Below are positions 9,562 to 22,000 of a stretch of 64,000 bases of DNA, piece by piece. Position 1 is the stretch's first letter, and the number at the start of each line of letters is the position of its first letter. Position numbers and translations under genes: made by a program. Under the pieces are notes generated by a model. That model had not been told where the DNA came from. It ran no database searches and saw only the letters and a program-made list of their open reading frames with translations. Location: the NCBI RefSeq assembly GCF_003852235.1, contig NZ_CP027732.1, positions 124,001 through 188,000 on the forward strand, in the 5' to 3' direction. This stretch comes from Pseudomonas sp. R4-35-07. Its GTDB lineage: Bacteria > Pseudomonadota > Gammaproteobacteria > Pseudomonadales > Pseudomonadaceae.

Positions 9562-9761
9562 GAACACTAGAGATGGGCCATGCACTTGTCAAACAGCCAG
9601 AGTTTCCGTTTGTAAGGGCCCACAGCGTGTATTTTGTACGTCCCACAGGAGGCGGTTATAAACTCGCTCCACCGATGAATGATCGCACTGTGCCATTGTT
9701 TTTTGTGAGACGAAGCTTCACCATCCCTTGAAATTCCGTCTCTCTTCATGGACTGAACGCC

Positions 9762-10454
9762 TTGGCGGTAAGTTTTATTCCCTATCGAGTTTTTTGCTGG
9801 CTCTTATCAGCGATCTTATTGGCCGGCCTGATGCTTGGCGGGCTGCATGCCGATTGGGATTTCTCGCAGATCAGCCGCAAGGCCAGCGCCTTGTACGGGC
9901 CGTTGGGCGAGGGCCAGCAACGTATTGACGCGTGGCAGCGGCTGCTGAGCACCGAAAAACAGGTCAGCGAGCAAGACCAGCTCAAGGTCGTCAACGTGTT
10001 CTTCAACAAACAAATGACCTACGTGGAGGACATCGATCTCTGGCGCGCGGTCGACTATTGGGAGACACCCATCGAAGCACTCTGGAAGGGCGCCGGTGAC
10101 TGTGAAGACTACGCCATCGCCAAGTATTTCAGTTTGCGTCATCTGGGCGTGTCCAGCGATAAATTGCGCATTACCTACGTCAAGGCCTTGCGTCAGAATC
10201 GTGCGCACATGGTCCTGACCTACTATTCGACCCCCGACGCGATCCCGTTGGTGCTCGACAGCCTGATGGACGACATTCTGCCGGCAACCCGCCGTACCGA
10301 TTTGATCCCGGTGTATTCATTCAACGCCGAGGGGCTGTACCTGCCCGGCGCCAAGGGCAACAAGAAAGTCGGCGATACCAAACGCTTGTCGCGCTGGCAG
10401 GATGTGTTGAGAAAAATGCGTGCGGAAGGCTTCCCAGCCGAGCCTGCCAACTAG
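9762..10454 (+). CDS. lapG: LapG, periplasmic cysteine protease that releases LapA
   Basis: A 230-residue bacterial transglutaminase-like cysteine protease. The N-terminal hydrophobic signal (about 7-30) sends it to the periplasm. The catalytic triad is visible as C114 (in GDCEDYA), H149 (RAHMVL) and D166 (VLDSLMDD), with spacing of 35 and 17 residues as in characterised LapG. The flanking DCED acids form the calcium site. It cleaves LapA after the N-terminal retention module when not sequestered by LapD, the next gene 14 bp downstream. The start is a TTG with a weak ribosome site; no upstream ATG is in frame. Its exact N terminus is uncertain. Confidence 0.94.
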   Translation: MAVSFIPYRVFCWLLSAILLAGLMLGGLHADWDFSQISRKASALYGPLGEGQQRIDAWQRLLSTEKQVSEQDQLKVVNVFFNKQMTYVEDIDLWRAVDYWETPIEALWKGAGDCEDYAIAKYFSLRHLGVSSDKLRITYVKALRQNRAHMVLTYYSTPDAIPLVLDSLMDDILPATRRTDLIPVYSFNAEGLYLPGAKGNKKVGDTKRLSRWQDVLRKMRAEGFPAEPAN

Positions 10455-10468
10455 GAGTAACTGATCGG

Positions 10469-12415
10469 ATGTCTTTGTTCAAACAGCTGTTGATCGCAAT
10501 CTGTCTGTTCCTGGTGGTCGCCTTCAGCGGCAGCTTCATGGTCAGCCTGGAAAGTTCGCGCACGCAATACGTCAACCAATTGCGCTCCCATGCGCAGGAT
10601 GCCGCGACGGCACTGGCGTTGTCGCTGACTCCCAATATCGACGATCCGGCCATGGTCGAGTTGCTGGTCAGCTCGATCTTCGACAGCGGTTATTACGCCA
10701 GCATCCGTGTGGTGGACTTGGCCACGGACCAAACCATCGTCGAGCGCAGCGGCATACCCGACAACAATGGCGTGCCCCATTGGTTTGTAAAGTTGATCGG
10801 CCTGGAGCCGGCCGGTGGTGATGCGCTGGTGAACCGTGGTTGGGAGCAGGCGGCGCGAGTCGAGGTGGTCAGCCATCCGATGTTCGCCCTGGCCAAACTC
10901 TGGCAGAGCGCCCTGGGCAGCCTTGGCTGGTTGCTGCTGTGCGGTGCGGTCAGCGTGGTGCTCGGCGGGCTGTTGCTGCGCCGGCAACTGAAGCCGTTGG
11001 ACTATATGGTCAAGCAGTCCCACGCGATCGCCCGTCGGGAATTCCTCAGCCTGCCTGACCTGCCGCGTACGCCGGAGTTGCGCCGGGTGGTGCAGGCCAT
11101 GAACCAAATGGTGGAAAAGCTCAAAGCGCTGTTCCAGGAGCAGGCCGAGCGCAGCGAAAAGTTGCGCACTGAATCCTATCAGGACAACCTCACCGGCCTG
11201 GCCAACCGCCGCTATTTCGAGATGCAGCTCAACGCCCGAGTCAGCAACCCCGAAGAAACCAACTCCGGCTACTTGCTGGTGTTGCGCGTCAAGGACCTGG
11301 CCGGCCTGAACCAGCGCCTGGGCGGCCAGCGTACCGACCAGCTGCTGCAAGCGGTCGGCGAACAACTGCTGCGCCAGTGCGAGCCGTACCCGGAAACCCA
11401 TAACCTCGTGACCCGTATTCGTGGCGGCGAATTCGCCGTGCTGGCGCCTGGGCTCACGCGTGAAGAAGCGCTGCAATTGGCGCAGAACCTTGAAAGCACG
11501 TTGCTCAGCCTGCAGGCCACCGGCGCCAGCGATGTTACGCCCGTGGCCTACATCGGCCTGGCACCGTTCAACCATGGCGATGCGCCGCAGGCGCTGCTGA
11601 CCCTCGCCGACCAAGCTTTGGCTCAAGCCGAAGGGCAGGGTGACAGCACCTGGGCGTGCCTCGACCACAGTGCCGCCGCCAGCGTCGGTGATGATCACCA
11701 TGCCTGGCACACACTGTTGGACCAGGCGCTGACCCAACAGCGTTTCGAGTTGTACTTCCAGCCGGTGGTGGCCAGCCAGGACCCGCAATTGGTCTTGCAC
11801 TACAAAGTGCTGTCGCGCTTGCAGGACTTTGACGGCCATACCCTACCCGCCGGGCGTTTCCTGCCGTGGCTTGAGCGTTTCGGCTGGTCAGCCCGCCTGG
11901 ACCGCATGATGCTGGAGCAGGTGCTCAAACAGATGAGCGGCCACAGCCACAACCTGGCGCTGAACCTCTCAGCCGCAACCTTGCAGGATCCTCAGGCACT
12001 GCAACGCATTTATGACCTGCTGCGCCAGCACAGCAACCTGGGCTCGCGCCTCACCCTGGAGATCGGTGAAGAGCAACTGCCGGAACAGCTTGTGTTGGAA
12101 CAGATGACCCAGCGCCTGCGCGAGTTGGGCTTTTCCCTGAGCCTTCAGCGTTTCGGTGGGCGATTCAGCATGATCGGCAACCTGGCCCGCCTAGGCCTGG
12201 CGTACTTGAAAATCGACGGCAGCTACATCCGCGACATCGACCAGGAAAGCGACAAGCGCCTGTTTATCGAAGCCATCCAGCGCGCGGCCCACAGCATCGA
12301 TCTGCCGTTGATTGCCGAACGTGTGGAGACCGAAGGTGAGCTGAAGGTGATTCGTGAGATGGGGATTTTTGGCGTGCAGGGCCAGCTGTTCGGCGAGCCC
12401 GCGCCCTGGAAATAA
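10469..12415 (+). CDS. lapD: LapD, inner-membrane c-di-GMP receptor
   Basis: A 648-residue membrane protein. TM1 (about 5-25), a periplasmic LapG-binding domain, TM2 (about 150-172), HAMP, a degenerate GGDEF domain (RGGEF near 318) and a degenerate EAL domain (KVL in place of EAL near 446). The changed catalytic motifs mean it should bind but neither make nor degrade c-di-GMP, as established for LapD. c-di-GMP binding to the EAL domain is relayed outward so that the periplasmic domain captures LapG and protects LapA. AGGAG precedes the ATG by about 11 nt. It is co-transcribed with lapG by its position. A REP pair follows. Confidence 0.95.
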   Translation: MSLFKQLLIAICLFLVVAFSGSFMVSLESSRTQYVNQLRSHAQDAATALALSLTPNIDDPAMVELLVSSIFDSGYYASIRVVDLATDQTIVERSGIPDNNGVPHWFVKLIGLEPAGGDALVNRGWEQAARVEVVSHPMFALAKLWQSALGSLGWLLLCGAVSVVLGGLLLRRQLKPLDYMVKQSHAIARREFLSLPDLPRTPELRRVVQAMNQMVEKLKALFQEQAERSEKLRTESYQDNLTGLANRRYFEMQLNARVSNPEETNSGYLLVLRVKDLAGLNQRLGGQRTDQLLQAVGEQLLRQCEPYPETHNLVTRIRGGEFAVLAPGLTREEALQLAQNLESTLLSLQATGASDVTPVAYIGLAPFNHGDAPQALLTLADQALAQAEGQGDSTWACLDHSAAASVGDDHHAWHTLLDQALTQQRFELYFQPVVASQDPQLVLHYKVLSRLQDFDGHTLPAGRFLPWLERFGWSARLDRMMLEQVLKQMSGHSHNLALNLSAATLQDPQALQRIYDLLRQHSNLGSRLTLEIGEEQLPEQLVLEQMTQRLRELGFSLSLQRFGGRFSMIGNLARLGLAYLKIDGSYIRDIDQESDKRLFIEAIQRAAHSIDLPLIAERVETEGELKVIREMGIFGVQGQLFGEPAPWK

Positions 12416-12424
12416 CGCAGAACC

Positions 12425-12517
12425 AATGTGGGAGGGGGCTTGCTCCCGATAGCGGTGTATCAGTCGCCTAAATATCGACTGGTCTACTGGTATCGGGGGC
12501 AAGCCCCCTCCCACATT
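12425..12517. repeat. REP doublet (REPIN) after lapD
   Basis: AATGTGGGAGGGGGCTTG at the left and its inverted partner CAAGCCCCCTCCCACATT at the right enclose about 55 bp. This is the P. fluorescens-type REP palindrome arranged head to head. The same element recurs at 34741-34828 (opposite arrangement) and 36800-36892. Confidence 0.9.
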
Positions 12518-12541
12518 TTAGAGCCGATGGAACTCTAGGGC

Positions 12542-12880
12542 TCAGATAAGCCCTTTCTCATCATCATTGATCAACTGGCTCAACCCACCCAACGCTTCCC
12601 GCGCCTGGTTACGGTCCATCAATTTGGCCTGAGCCGCAGGCGGCAGGTCGGTCACGCTGATGACGCCCTTGCGGGTGAGCACCTGGATCAAGTCGTCCAG
12701 TACCCGGATCATCTCCAGGTCACTCTGTTTGAGCTGGGCCAGGCTGGTTTCCACCACTTCGTTGGCGTACCAGGCCTGGATCTCATGGTGATCGGCCGGC
12801 AGCGTTTCGGTGGATTCGGCAAAGGCGGCGGCCTCTACGCGACTCAACGCGCCCTGCGCATCACGTTGCACGTAAAACAT
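12542..12880 (-). CDS. Small conserved protein of unknown function between lapD and lapA
   Basis: 112 residues, starting MFYVQRDAQGAL. The start is the ATG at 12880, preceded by GAGGGGG at about 6 nt; a longer frame to 12904 has no such site. It is acidic, has no signal peptide or membrane segment, and its middle is predicted helical (SLAQLKQSDLEMIRVLDDL). Homologues are common in Pseudomonas, sometimes misnamed as tryptophan synthase beta-like proteins. I know of no function. It lies downstream of lapA on the same strand, after the lapA terminator. Confidence 0.75.
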   Translation of the reverse strand: MFYVQRDAQGALSRVEAAAFAESTETLPADHHEIQAWYANEVVETSLAQLKQSDLEMIRVLDDLIQVLTRKGVISVTDLPPAAQAKLMDRNQAREALGGLSQLINDDEKGLI

Positions 12881-12990
12881 AAGAACCCCCTCGAAAAAAG
12901 CCACACATCGTCAGCCGCATAGGGCGGTCGTGTGTTGATAAGCGCGAGTATGCGATGCAACCGGCCGCCAGGGCCAGCAACGTATCGCCC

Positions 12991-13021
12991 AAATAAATCG
13001 GCCGCCTCGAGGGCGGCCGAT
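12991..13021 (-). terminator. Intrinsic terminator of lapA
   Basis: ATCGGCCGCC and its complement around a TCGA loop (12997-13021), followed on the minus strand by TTTATTT. It begins 11 bp after the lapA stop at 13032. Confidence 0.8.
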
Positions 13022-13031
13022 AAACCCAAGC

Positions 13032-16000
13032 TTAGGCGGTGTGATCGATCTTGATGGTCGGGTCGGCACCGCTGATCAGCGAGTTGATGTTGGTGTGGGA
13101 CCAATCATTGCCTTCCAGCTTGATGGTCACATCCGCATTGGCCAGGCCACCGGCGGCGTTGAGCTTGCCTTCGCTGCTCACCTGCAGGGTCGACACGCCT
13201 TCTACCGTGGTGATCTTGAGGTAGTTATCGATGGTGCTGTCCGTCTCGCCCTTCAACAGATCACGCAGGTCAATTCGGTCACCTTCCGACGCCTTGAAGT
13301 CCTTGATCACATCGTTGCCGATGTCACCGGCCTTCCACACGAAGGTGTCGGCACCCGCACCGCCGATCAGGATGTCGTTGCCCTGACCGCCCATCAACGT
13401 GTCGTTGCCGGTACCGCCCAGCAAGATGTCATTGCCCTTGCCGCCGTCCAGCACGTCGTTGCCGCCCTGGCCGAACAAGATGTCATCGCCATTGCCGCCG
13501 AGCAGCGTGTCGTTGCCGTCCTTGGCGCCGGACACGTCGAAGTCCGCGTAGTGCTCGGTGACGTACTGGTGCACGTTCGAGGTGCTAACCGCCGAGACAG
13601 CCACACCGGCTTTCTGCGCCACGAAAGCCTGCAAGGCGTTGTAACCCTCGCCGGTCACCCCGCTGAAGCTCACCAGGTCGCCAAAGAGGATGTCATTGCC
13701 GTCGCCACCGCTGATGCTGTCCGCACCCGGCAGAGTCGCCTCGGTATGGCCGAGGATGGCGTTGGCCAGGTCTTTCGGATCGATATTGGCCTGTGGTTTG
13801 CCATCGCTGTCGTAAGGCTTCAGGTCGCTTAAGCTGATGTCGCTGTTGATCCCGATCGCTTCCACCTGCGACAGCCCGCCCAGCAGCGCAAAGGCGCTCT
13901 TGGAATTAGCCAATGTTGCCGCGTCAGTGCTGTTGCCTCGGCCGTCAAGATTGGACAGCTCAAAGGTGCCGTCGCCCTGAGCGCGCACCAGGCCCAGATT
14001 GGCGGCCGTCCACCAGAAGCCGTTCCAGGTTTGCAATTGAGCGGCACCCGAGGTGTCGATGCTGAAGTAATGGGTGTTATCCAGGTACTTGCCGACCGAG
14101 GTGCCGGGGGTGTAGTTGGCCGTCGTCACCACGTCATCGAACTTGACGTTGCCGTACAGCGTCACGTTGGTCTGCTCGCCGCTCTGGTAGAACGTCGGCT
14201 GACCGTCGGTGATGAAGTACGTCAGGTTGGTTGCGCCGGTGTTTTTGCTCGCCAGGTCGCTCTGGAAGAAGTTGGCGGTGGTCTTGAACACGTCTTCGTA
14301 GTTGGTGCCGCCTTCCGACACCATCGAGTCGAGCACCACTTTGAGCTGGGCCAGCGCATTGGGGGCATTGAGGTTGATGGCAATCGACTTGTTCACCTGG
14401 CTATCGAAGTCGGCCAGGAAGATATTCACCGTGCCCGACGTGTTGGCGCCCAGGCTGTTTTTCAGCGAATTGAACACCGTGGTCAATGAAGCCTTCGCCG
14501 CGTCGATCGATGCGGTGCTCATGCTGCCGGAACTGTCCACCATGAACGCGATGTTGTAGTTCTTGCCCTGCACCACGTTCAGGCCGCCGATGTCGGCTAC
14601 CACGATGTCGTTGCCATCGCTGCCGATAATCGAGTCGCTGCCCGACGTGCCGGTTACCGAGTTATACGCCGCCGGGTAGACCGTCACCGGCAATTGCGCG
14701 GTGGTGCTTGCCGAGCCGCCGATGCTTTCGGTCGACGTCGAGGTCACGGTCAGGTTGAACTGGCCGCTGTAATAGGTCGGCGGCTTGATGGTCAGGGTGC
14801 CCAGGTCCCAGCCGCTGACGTTGACTTCGCCCACGGTTTTCGTCGCGGTGAAGGTGTGTCCCGACGCGTCGGTAAGCACCGAGCCTGCCGGAATGCCGCC
14901 GATCTTCACCGCCAGGGTTTCCGAACCATCGGTGTCGGTCAACGCGGTGGTGATCTTGGACAGTTTGACGCTGCCGTTTTCCAGGCCTTCGTTGAGCTTA
15001 TAACCCACGTAGTAACCGTCACCGTTGCTGCCATGCAGGTCGGACACGGTCACGCCGGCATTGGTCAGGTCGGCGATGCCGGTGTACAGCGGGACGTTGC
15101 TGGTGCTCAAGTTCTGCGTCGCGCCGCCATTGATAGACAGGTTGACGTCAAAGCTACCGGGGCCCGCCTGGTTGGCCTGATAGATCTCAAGACTGTAGTA
15201 ACCGCTGACCGCCGGCGTGAACGTACCGCTGAACTTGCCGCTGTTAGTGCCCCACAGGCCGCTGGCCACGTCTTTACCGCCGACGTTGATCAGCAGGCTG
15301 TCATCGGCGACGCCGCTGAAGGTGTAGTTCTTACCGGCTTCCATATACATCAGGCCGGAGATTTTTCCGCCTGAACCTGGGGTGACGTCGGTGGTGGACT
15401 CGACATTGGTCACCACCGCCGTGCTGTTCGGCGTGCCGGCGCCATCGATGGCTTTTTTCAGCACGTCCGGTGCGGCGCCGTTGCCGTTGGTGCCAAGGCC
15501 GGGAAGGCTGTTCCAGCTCTGTTTGATCAGGCCGACCGAGTTGACGTTGTTGTCAGCCACACCCAGGGTTGGCGCGTCGGCCACTGGGGTGATATCGACT
15601 TTCACCGTGGCGCTGGTGCCCAGGTCCTTGCCGTCGGTGGGCTGGAACTTGAACTGTGCGTAATCGGCCTGCTTGTTACCGATGCCCGTGCCGCCATAAC
15701 CGTCGGCGCCGGACTCGTTGGCGTTTGGCGTAAAGCGTAACTGGCCGCCATCGATCTGGGCTTTGGTAAAGGTCTGGCCGCTGGTCACGTTGGTCCAAGT
15801 GGTGCCGTCGGTTGCCAGGTATTGCAGTTTGCCGGCCACCGGCAGGTCGGTGATTTTCACGCCCAGGCTGGCTGATGGCGAGTCCACGTCGCTCACGCCG
15901 AAGTTTGCCCAGGTCAAGGCCAGCGCAGTGTCTTCCGTACCGGTCACGGCCCCGCCCGTTGCCACTGGCGCATCGTTGACCGCCACCACGTTGACTGTGG

Positions 16001-19000
16001 TGGTGGCGACGTTGGAGTAATTGCCGCCGTCGGTCACCGCCACGGTAATGGTGCGCGGCGTGGTGCTTGGGTCGTGGCTGGTGTTGGTGAACGTGATGTT
16101 CTGGATACGCTGCATGTAGTCAGCCAGCGTCGCGCTGCCCGACAACGTCAGGGTGATACTGCCCGTCTGATTGTTGGTGCTGACGCTGATGCCGTTCACG
16201 CTGTTGCCCAGGTTCAAGGCATCACCGGCTTGTGCGTTGGTCAGGGTGACCGTTGCGCCCGTCAGCAGGGTGCTGTCCGGATCGGTGATCTTGATATCGG
16301 TGTCGGCAATCGACACACCCGGCCCGGTGGTGCCTTCGGTGAAGGTGGTCTTAAAGTCGTTGCCACTGGCACCGCTGGAGTTGTTGGCGTCCAGGTCGAT
16401 AACCGGTGGCGCATCGTTGTCGAGGATGTCAGTGCTGACAGTGCCCTTGTCGATCACCAGGTTCTCGAAGTTACCGCCTGTGGCCTTGTCGATGGTGATG
16501 ACGATTTTTTCGGTCGGCTCGGTGATTCGGTCATCAAGCGTGCGGATATCAAACGGCACGCTGCTGGCGCCGGCTGGGATCTTCACGGTGTACACACCAT
16601 TGAAATCCGAACCATCGGTGGCCGTGCCGCTGTACTTGAGGGTGACGGTTACATCGGTTTGCGCCGGGTTGCTCAAGGCCAGGGTGTAGTGCGCCGTACC
16701 GCCCTCGGTCACCGAAGCGTCGCCGCTGATGCTGAGGGTGGTGTTGGTGACCACATCCGTGACTTTGGTGACCACGGTGCTGCCGTCGACCATCAAGTGC
16801 TCGTATTTGTCGCCGCCACTGACTACGGCACTGATTTTGGCAGTGACATCATTGGCGCCGACATACGCATCGTTCGGTGCGGTGGCCGTGGTGAAGTTGC
16901 TGGACTTGCCGTTGCCGATGGTAATGGTCGAGCCGTTATCCAGCTTCACCACCAGGTCGGAACCGACGTTGGTCACTGCCGCACCATTTTTGTCGACCAG
17001 CGACACGGTGTAGACGATCTGCCCGCCCTCGCTGACTGAACCCGTGGCCTTGAGCACCACGGTTACATCGTCGATGGTGTCGTTGATCGTGGTGGTTGCG
17101 CCGTTGCCTGCGACTGCCAGTTTTTCGAAGTTGCCGCCAGTTGCGTCGGTGATCTTGACCGTTTGAGTGCTCTTGTCGATGAACACGTCATCGCTTGGCG
17201 CGGGCACAGTTACGGTACCGACGGTGTCGCCAGCCTTGATCGTGATGCTCGAACCGTTGTCCAACTTCAGGGTGACGTCGCTGCCGGCCTTGTTGCTCAA
17301 GGTGGCGGTGTAGGTGATCTGGCCACCCTCGTTGACGGCGCTTGGCGCGGTCAGCGTGACGCTGGTGAGGTCGGTACTGCCTGGGGTATCCGTGACGGTC
17401 GTGTTAACCGCTGTGGTACCCGGCACCAGGTTTTCAAAGTGCTCGCCACCGGTCACGCCTTTAATGGCGGTGGTGACGGTTTGATCGCCTTTGTAGACAT
17501 CGTTCGGTGCCACGCTGGTAACCGTACCGCTGGATTGGTTCACGCCGATGGTGATGGTTTTACCGTTATCCAGAGTGACAGTCAGCGGATTGGTGGTGTT
17601 GTTCACCAGCGCGCCGTTTTTATCCACAAGGGTAGCGGTGTAGACGATGTTGCCACCTTCGCCGACGGTAGGAGTGGCGGTCAGAACCACGTCGACCTTG
17701 TCGATGGTGTCGTTGACCGTGGTGGTTGCGCCGTTGCCTGCGACTGCCAGTTTTTCGAAGTTGCCGCCAGTTGCGTCGGTGATCTTGACCGTTTGAGTGC
17801 TCTTATCGATGAACACATCATCGCTTGGCGCAGGCACAGTCACGGTGCCGACGGTCTCGCCAGCCTTGATCGTGATGTTCGAACCGTTGTCCAACTTCAG
17901 CGTGACGTCACTGCCCGCCTTATTAGAGAGCGTAGCGGTGTAAGTGATCTGACCACCTTCGTTAACCGCGCTTGGCGCGGTCAGCGTGACAGTAGTGGTA
18001 TCAGCAGTGTCTGGGGTGTCGGTGACGGTGGTGTTAACCGCTGTAGTACCTGGCACCAGATTTTCAAAATGCTCGCCACCGGTCACGCCTTTAATGGCGG
18101 TGGTGACGGTTTGATCGCCTTTGTAGACGTCGTTCGGTGCCACGCTGGTAACCGTGCCGCTGGATTGGTTCACGCCGATGGTGATGGTTTTACCGTTATC
18201 CAGAGTGACAGTCAGCGGATTGGTGATGTTGCTCACCGGCGCGCCGTTCTTATCCACAAGGCTGGCGGTGTAGACGATGTTGCCGCCTTCGCCGACGGTG
18301 GTGGTCGCGGTCAGGACCACATCAACCTTGTCGATGGTGTCGTTGATCGTGGTGGTTGCACCGTTACCTGCAACTGCCAGTTTCTCAAAGTTGCCACCAG
18401 TCGCGTCGGTGATCTTGACGGTCTGGGTGCTCTTGTCGATGAACACGTCATCGGTCGGAGCAGGTAGGGTCACGGTGCCGACGGTATCGCCAGCCTTGAT
18501 GATGATGCTCGAACCGTTGTCGAGTTTCAGCGTTACATCAGTACCTGCCTTGTTGCTCAAGGTCGCGGTGTAGGTGATCTGACCACCTTCGTTAACTGCA
18601 CTTGGCGCAGTCAGGGTGACGGTAGTGGTATCAGCTGTGCCCGGAGTGTCCGTGACAGTGGTGTTAACCGCTGTGGTACCCGGCACCAGGTTTTCAAAGT
18701 GCTCGCCACCGGTCACGCCTTTAATGGCGGTGGTGACGGTTTGATCGCCTTTGTAGACGTCGTTCGGTGCCACGCTGGTAACCGTGCCGCTGGATTGGTT
18801 CACACCGATGGTGATGGTTTTGCCGTTGTCCAGAGTGACGGTTAGCGGATTGGTGATGTTGCTCACCGGCGCGCCGTTTTTATCCACAAGGCTGGCGGTG
18901 TAGACGATATTGCCGCCCTCGCCAACGGTAGGAGTGGCGGTCAGGACGACGTCAACTTTGTCGATGGTGTCGTTGATGGTGGTGGTTGCGCCGTTGCCTG

Positions 19001-22000
19001 CGACTTCCAGTTTCTCAAAGTTGCCACCAGTCGCGTCGGTGATCTTGACGGTCTGGGTGCTCTTGTCGATGAACACATCATCGGTCGGAGCAGGCACAGT
19101 CACGGTGCCGACAGTGTCGCCAGCCTTAACAGTGATCGACGAGCCGTTATCCAACTTCAGGGTGACGTCACTGCCGGCCTTGTTGCTCAAGGTCGCGGTG
19201 TAGGTGATCTGCCCACCTTCGTTGACGGCACTTGGCGCGGTCAAAGTGACGGTAGTGGCATCCGCTGTAGCTGGTGTGTCGGTGACAGTGGTGTTAACCG
19301 CTGTAGTACCAGGCACCAAGTTTTCGAAATGCTCGCCACCGGTAACGCCTTTGATGGCGGTCGTGACGGTCTGGTCGCCCTTGTAAACGTCATCCGGTGC
19401 AACAACCGAAACAGAACCGCTCGACTGGTTCACACCAATGGTGATGCTCTGGCCGTTATCCAGGGTGACGGTCAGCGGATTGGTGATGTTATTCACCGGC
19501 GTGCCGTTTTTATCCACAAGGCTGGCGGTGTAGACGATGCTGCCGCCTTCGCCAACGGTAGGAGTCGCGGTCAGAACTACATCGACCTTGTCGATGGTGT
19601 CGTTGATGGTGGTGGTCGCACCATTACCCGCAACTTCCAGTTTCTCGAAGTTGCCGCCGGAAGCGTCGGTGATTTTGACGGTCTGAGTGCTCTTGTCGAT
19701 GAACACATCATCAGTCGGTGCTGGCACAGTCACAGTGCCGACGGTATCGCCGGCTTTGATGGTGATGCTCGAGCCGTTGTCGAGTTTCAAAGTTACGTCA
19801 CTACCGGCCTTGTTGCTCAGGGTCGCGGTATACGTAATCTGCCCCCCCTCATTGACGGCGCTTGGCGCGGTCAGCGTTACGGTAGTGGCATCTGCTGTAC
19901 TTGGTGTATCAGTGACGGTGGTATTGACCGCCGTGGTGCCTGGCACCAGGTTTTCGAAGTGCTCGCCACCGGTCACACCTTTGATGGCGGTGGTGACGGT
20001 TTGATCGCCTTTGTAAACGTCGTTTGGCGCCACCGTGGTAACCGTGCCGCTGGATTGGTTCACACCGATGGTGATGGTTTTGCCGTTGTCCAGAGTGACA
20101 GTCAGTGGATTGGTGATGTTGGTAACCGCATTCCCTGACTTGTCGACGAGCGACGCGGTGTAAACGATGTTGCCGCCTTCACCAACAGTGGTGTTGGCAG
20201 TCAGAACCACATCGACCTTGTCGATGGTGTCGTTGATCGTGGTGGTTGCACCGTTACCTGCAACTTCCAGCTTCTCGAAGTTGCCGCCCGTGGCGTCAGT
20301 GATCTTGACCGTTTGAGTGCTCTTGTCGATGAACACATCATCAGTCGGAGCAGGCACGGTCACGGTGCCGACGGTCTCGCCAGCCTTGATGGTGATGTTC
20401 GAACCGTTGTCGAGTTTCAGCGTGACGTCACTGCCGGCCTTGTTTGAAAGCGTGGCGGTATACGTAATCTGCCCGCCTTCGTTAACCGCGCTTGGCGCGG
20501 TCAGCGTGACGGTAGTGGTGTTGTCGGTACCCGGTGTGTCGGTAACAGTGGTGTTAACCGGAGTAGTACCTGGCACCAGGTTTTCGAAATGCTCGCCACC
20601 GGTCACGCCTTTAATGGCGGCGGTGACGGTTTGATCGCCTTTGTAGACGTCGTTTGGTGCCACGGTGGTGACCGTGCCGCTGGATTGGTTCACGCCGATA
20701 GTAATGCTCTGGCCATTATCCAAGGTCACGGTCAGTGGATTGGTGATGTTAGTCACCGGCGCGCCGTTCTTATCCACAAGGCTGGCGGTGTAGACGATGT
20801 TGCCGCCTTCGCCAACGGTGGTTGTGGCGGTCAGAACCACGTCGACCTTGTCGAGGGTGTCGTTGATGGTGGTGGTCGCACCATTACCCGCAACTTCCAG
20901 TTTTTCGAAGTTGCCGCCCGTGGCGTCAGTGATCTTGACCGTCTGAGTGCTCTTATCGATGAACACATCATCGGTTGGCGCAGGGACGGTCACGGTGCCG
21001 ACGGTATCGCCCGCTTTGATCGTGATTGATGAACCGTTATCCAGCTTCAGTGTGACGTCGCTACCCGCTTTGTTTGAGAGCGTGGCGGTGTAGGTGATTT
21101 GACCACCTTCACTAACGGCGCTTGGTGCAGTCAGCGTAACGGTCGTGGTGTTATCGGTACCCGGCGTATCGGTAACGGTCGTGTTGACCGGAGCAGTACC
21201 TGGCACCAAATTCTCGAAGTGCTCGCCTCCGGTCACGCTCTTGATGGCGGTGGTGACGGTTTGATCGCCTTTGTAGACGTCATCCGGCGCAACAACCGAA
21301 ACGCTGCCGCTCGATTGGTTTACACCAATGGTGATGCTCTGGCCGTTATCCAGGGTGACAGTCAGCGGGTTGGTGATGTTAGTCACCGGTGCGCCGTTTT
21401 TATCCACAAGGCTGGCGGTGTAGACGATATTGCCGCCTTCGCCGACGGTAGTGGTGGCGGTCAGAACCACGTCGACCTTGTCGATGGTGTCGTTGATTGT
21501 GGTGGTTGCACCGTTACCTGCAACTTCCAGTTTCTCGAAGTTACCGCCAGAAGCGTCGGTGATTTTGACGGTCTGGGTGCTCTTGTCGACGAACACGTCA
21601 TCAGTCGGTGCTGGCACGGTCACGGTGCCGACGGTGTCGCCAGCCTTAACAGTGATCGACGAGCCGTTATCCAACTTCAGGGTGACGTCACTGCCGGCCT
21701 TGTTGCTCAAGGTCGCGGTATACGTAATCTGCCCACCTTCGTTAACCGCACTTGGTGCGGTCAGCGTAACGGTGGTGGTGTTATCGGTGCCAGGGGTATC
21801 AGTCACAGTTGTGGTGACTTTATCGGTACCCGGCACCAAGTTTTCGAAATGCTCGCCACCGGTCACGCCTTTGATGGCGGTAATGACGGTTTGATCGCCT
21901 TTGTAGACATCATCCGGCGCAACAACCGAAACGCTACCGCTCGATTGGTTCACACCGATAGTGATGCTCTGGCCGTTATCCAAGGTCACGGTCAGTGGAT

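Noticed and set aside
9567..9749. 61-codon minus-strand frame between the GntR gene and lapG
   Set aside because: No ribosome site or recognisable protein features; it lies in the divergent intergenic region.
10469..12415. LapD as an active diguanylate cyclase or phosphodiesterase
   Set aside because: The GGDEF and EAL signatures are degenerate (RGGEF, KVL), as in characterised LapD, so it is a receptor.
12541..12904. Annotation of the small gene as tryptophan synthase
   Set aside because: It is 112 residues with no pyridoxal-phosphate or barrel motifs; this is a propagated misnomer.
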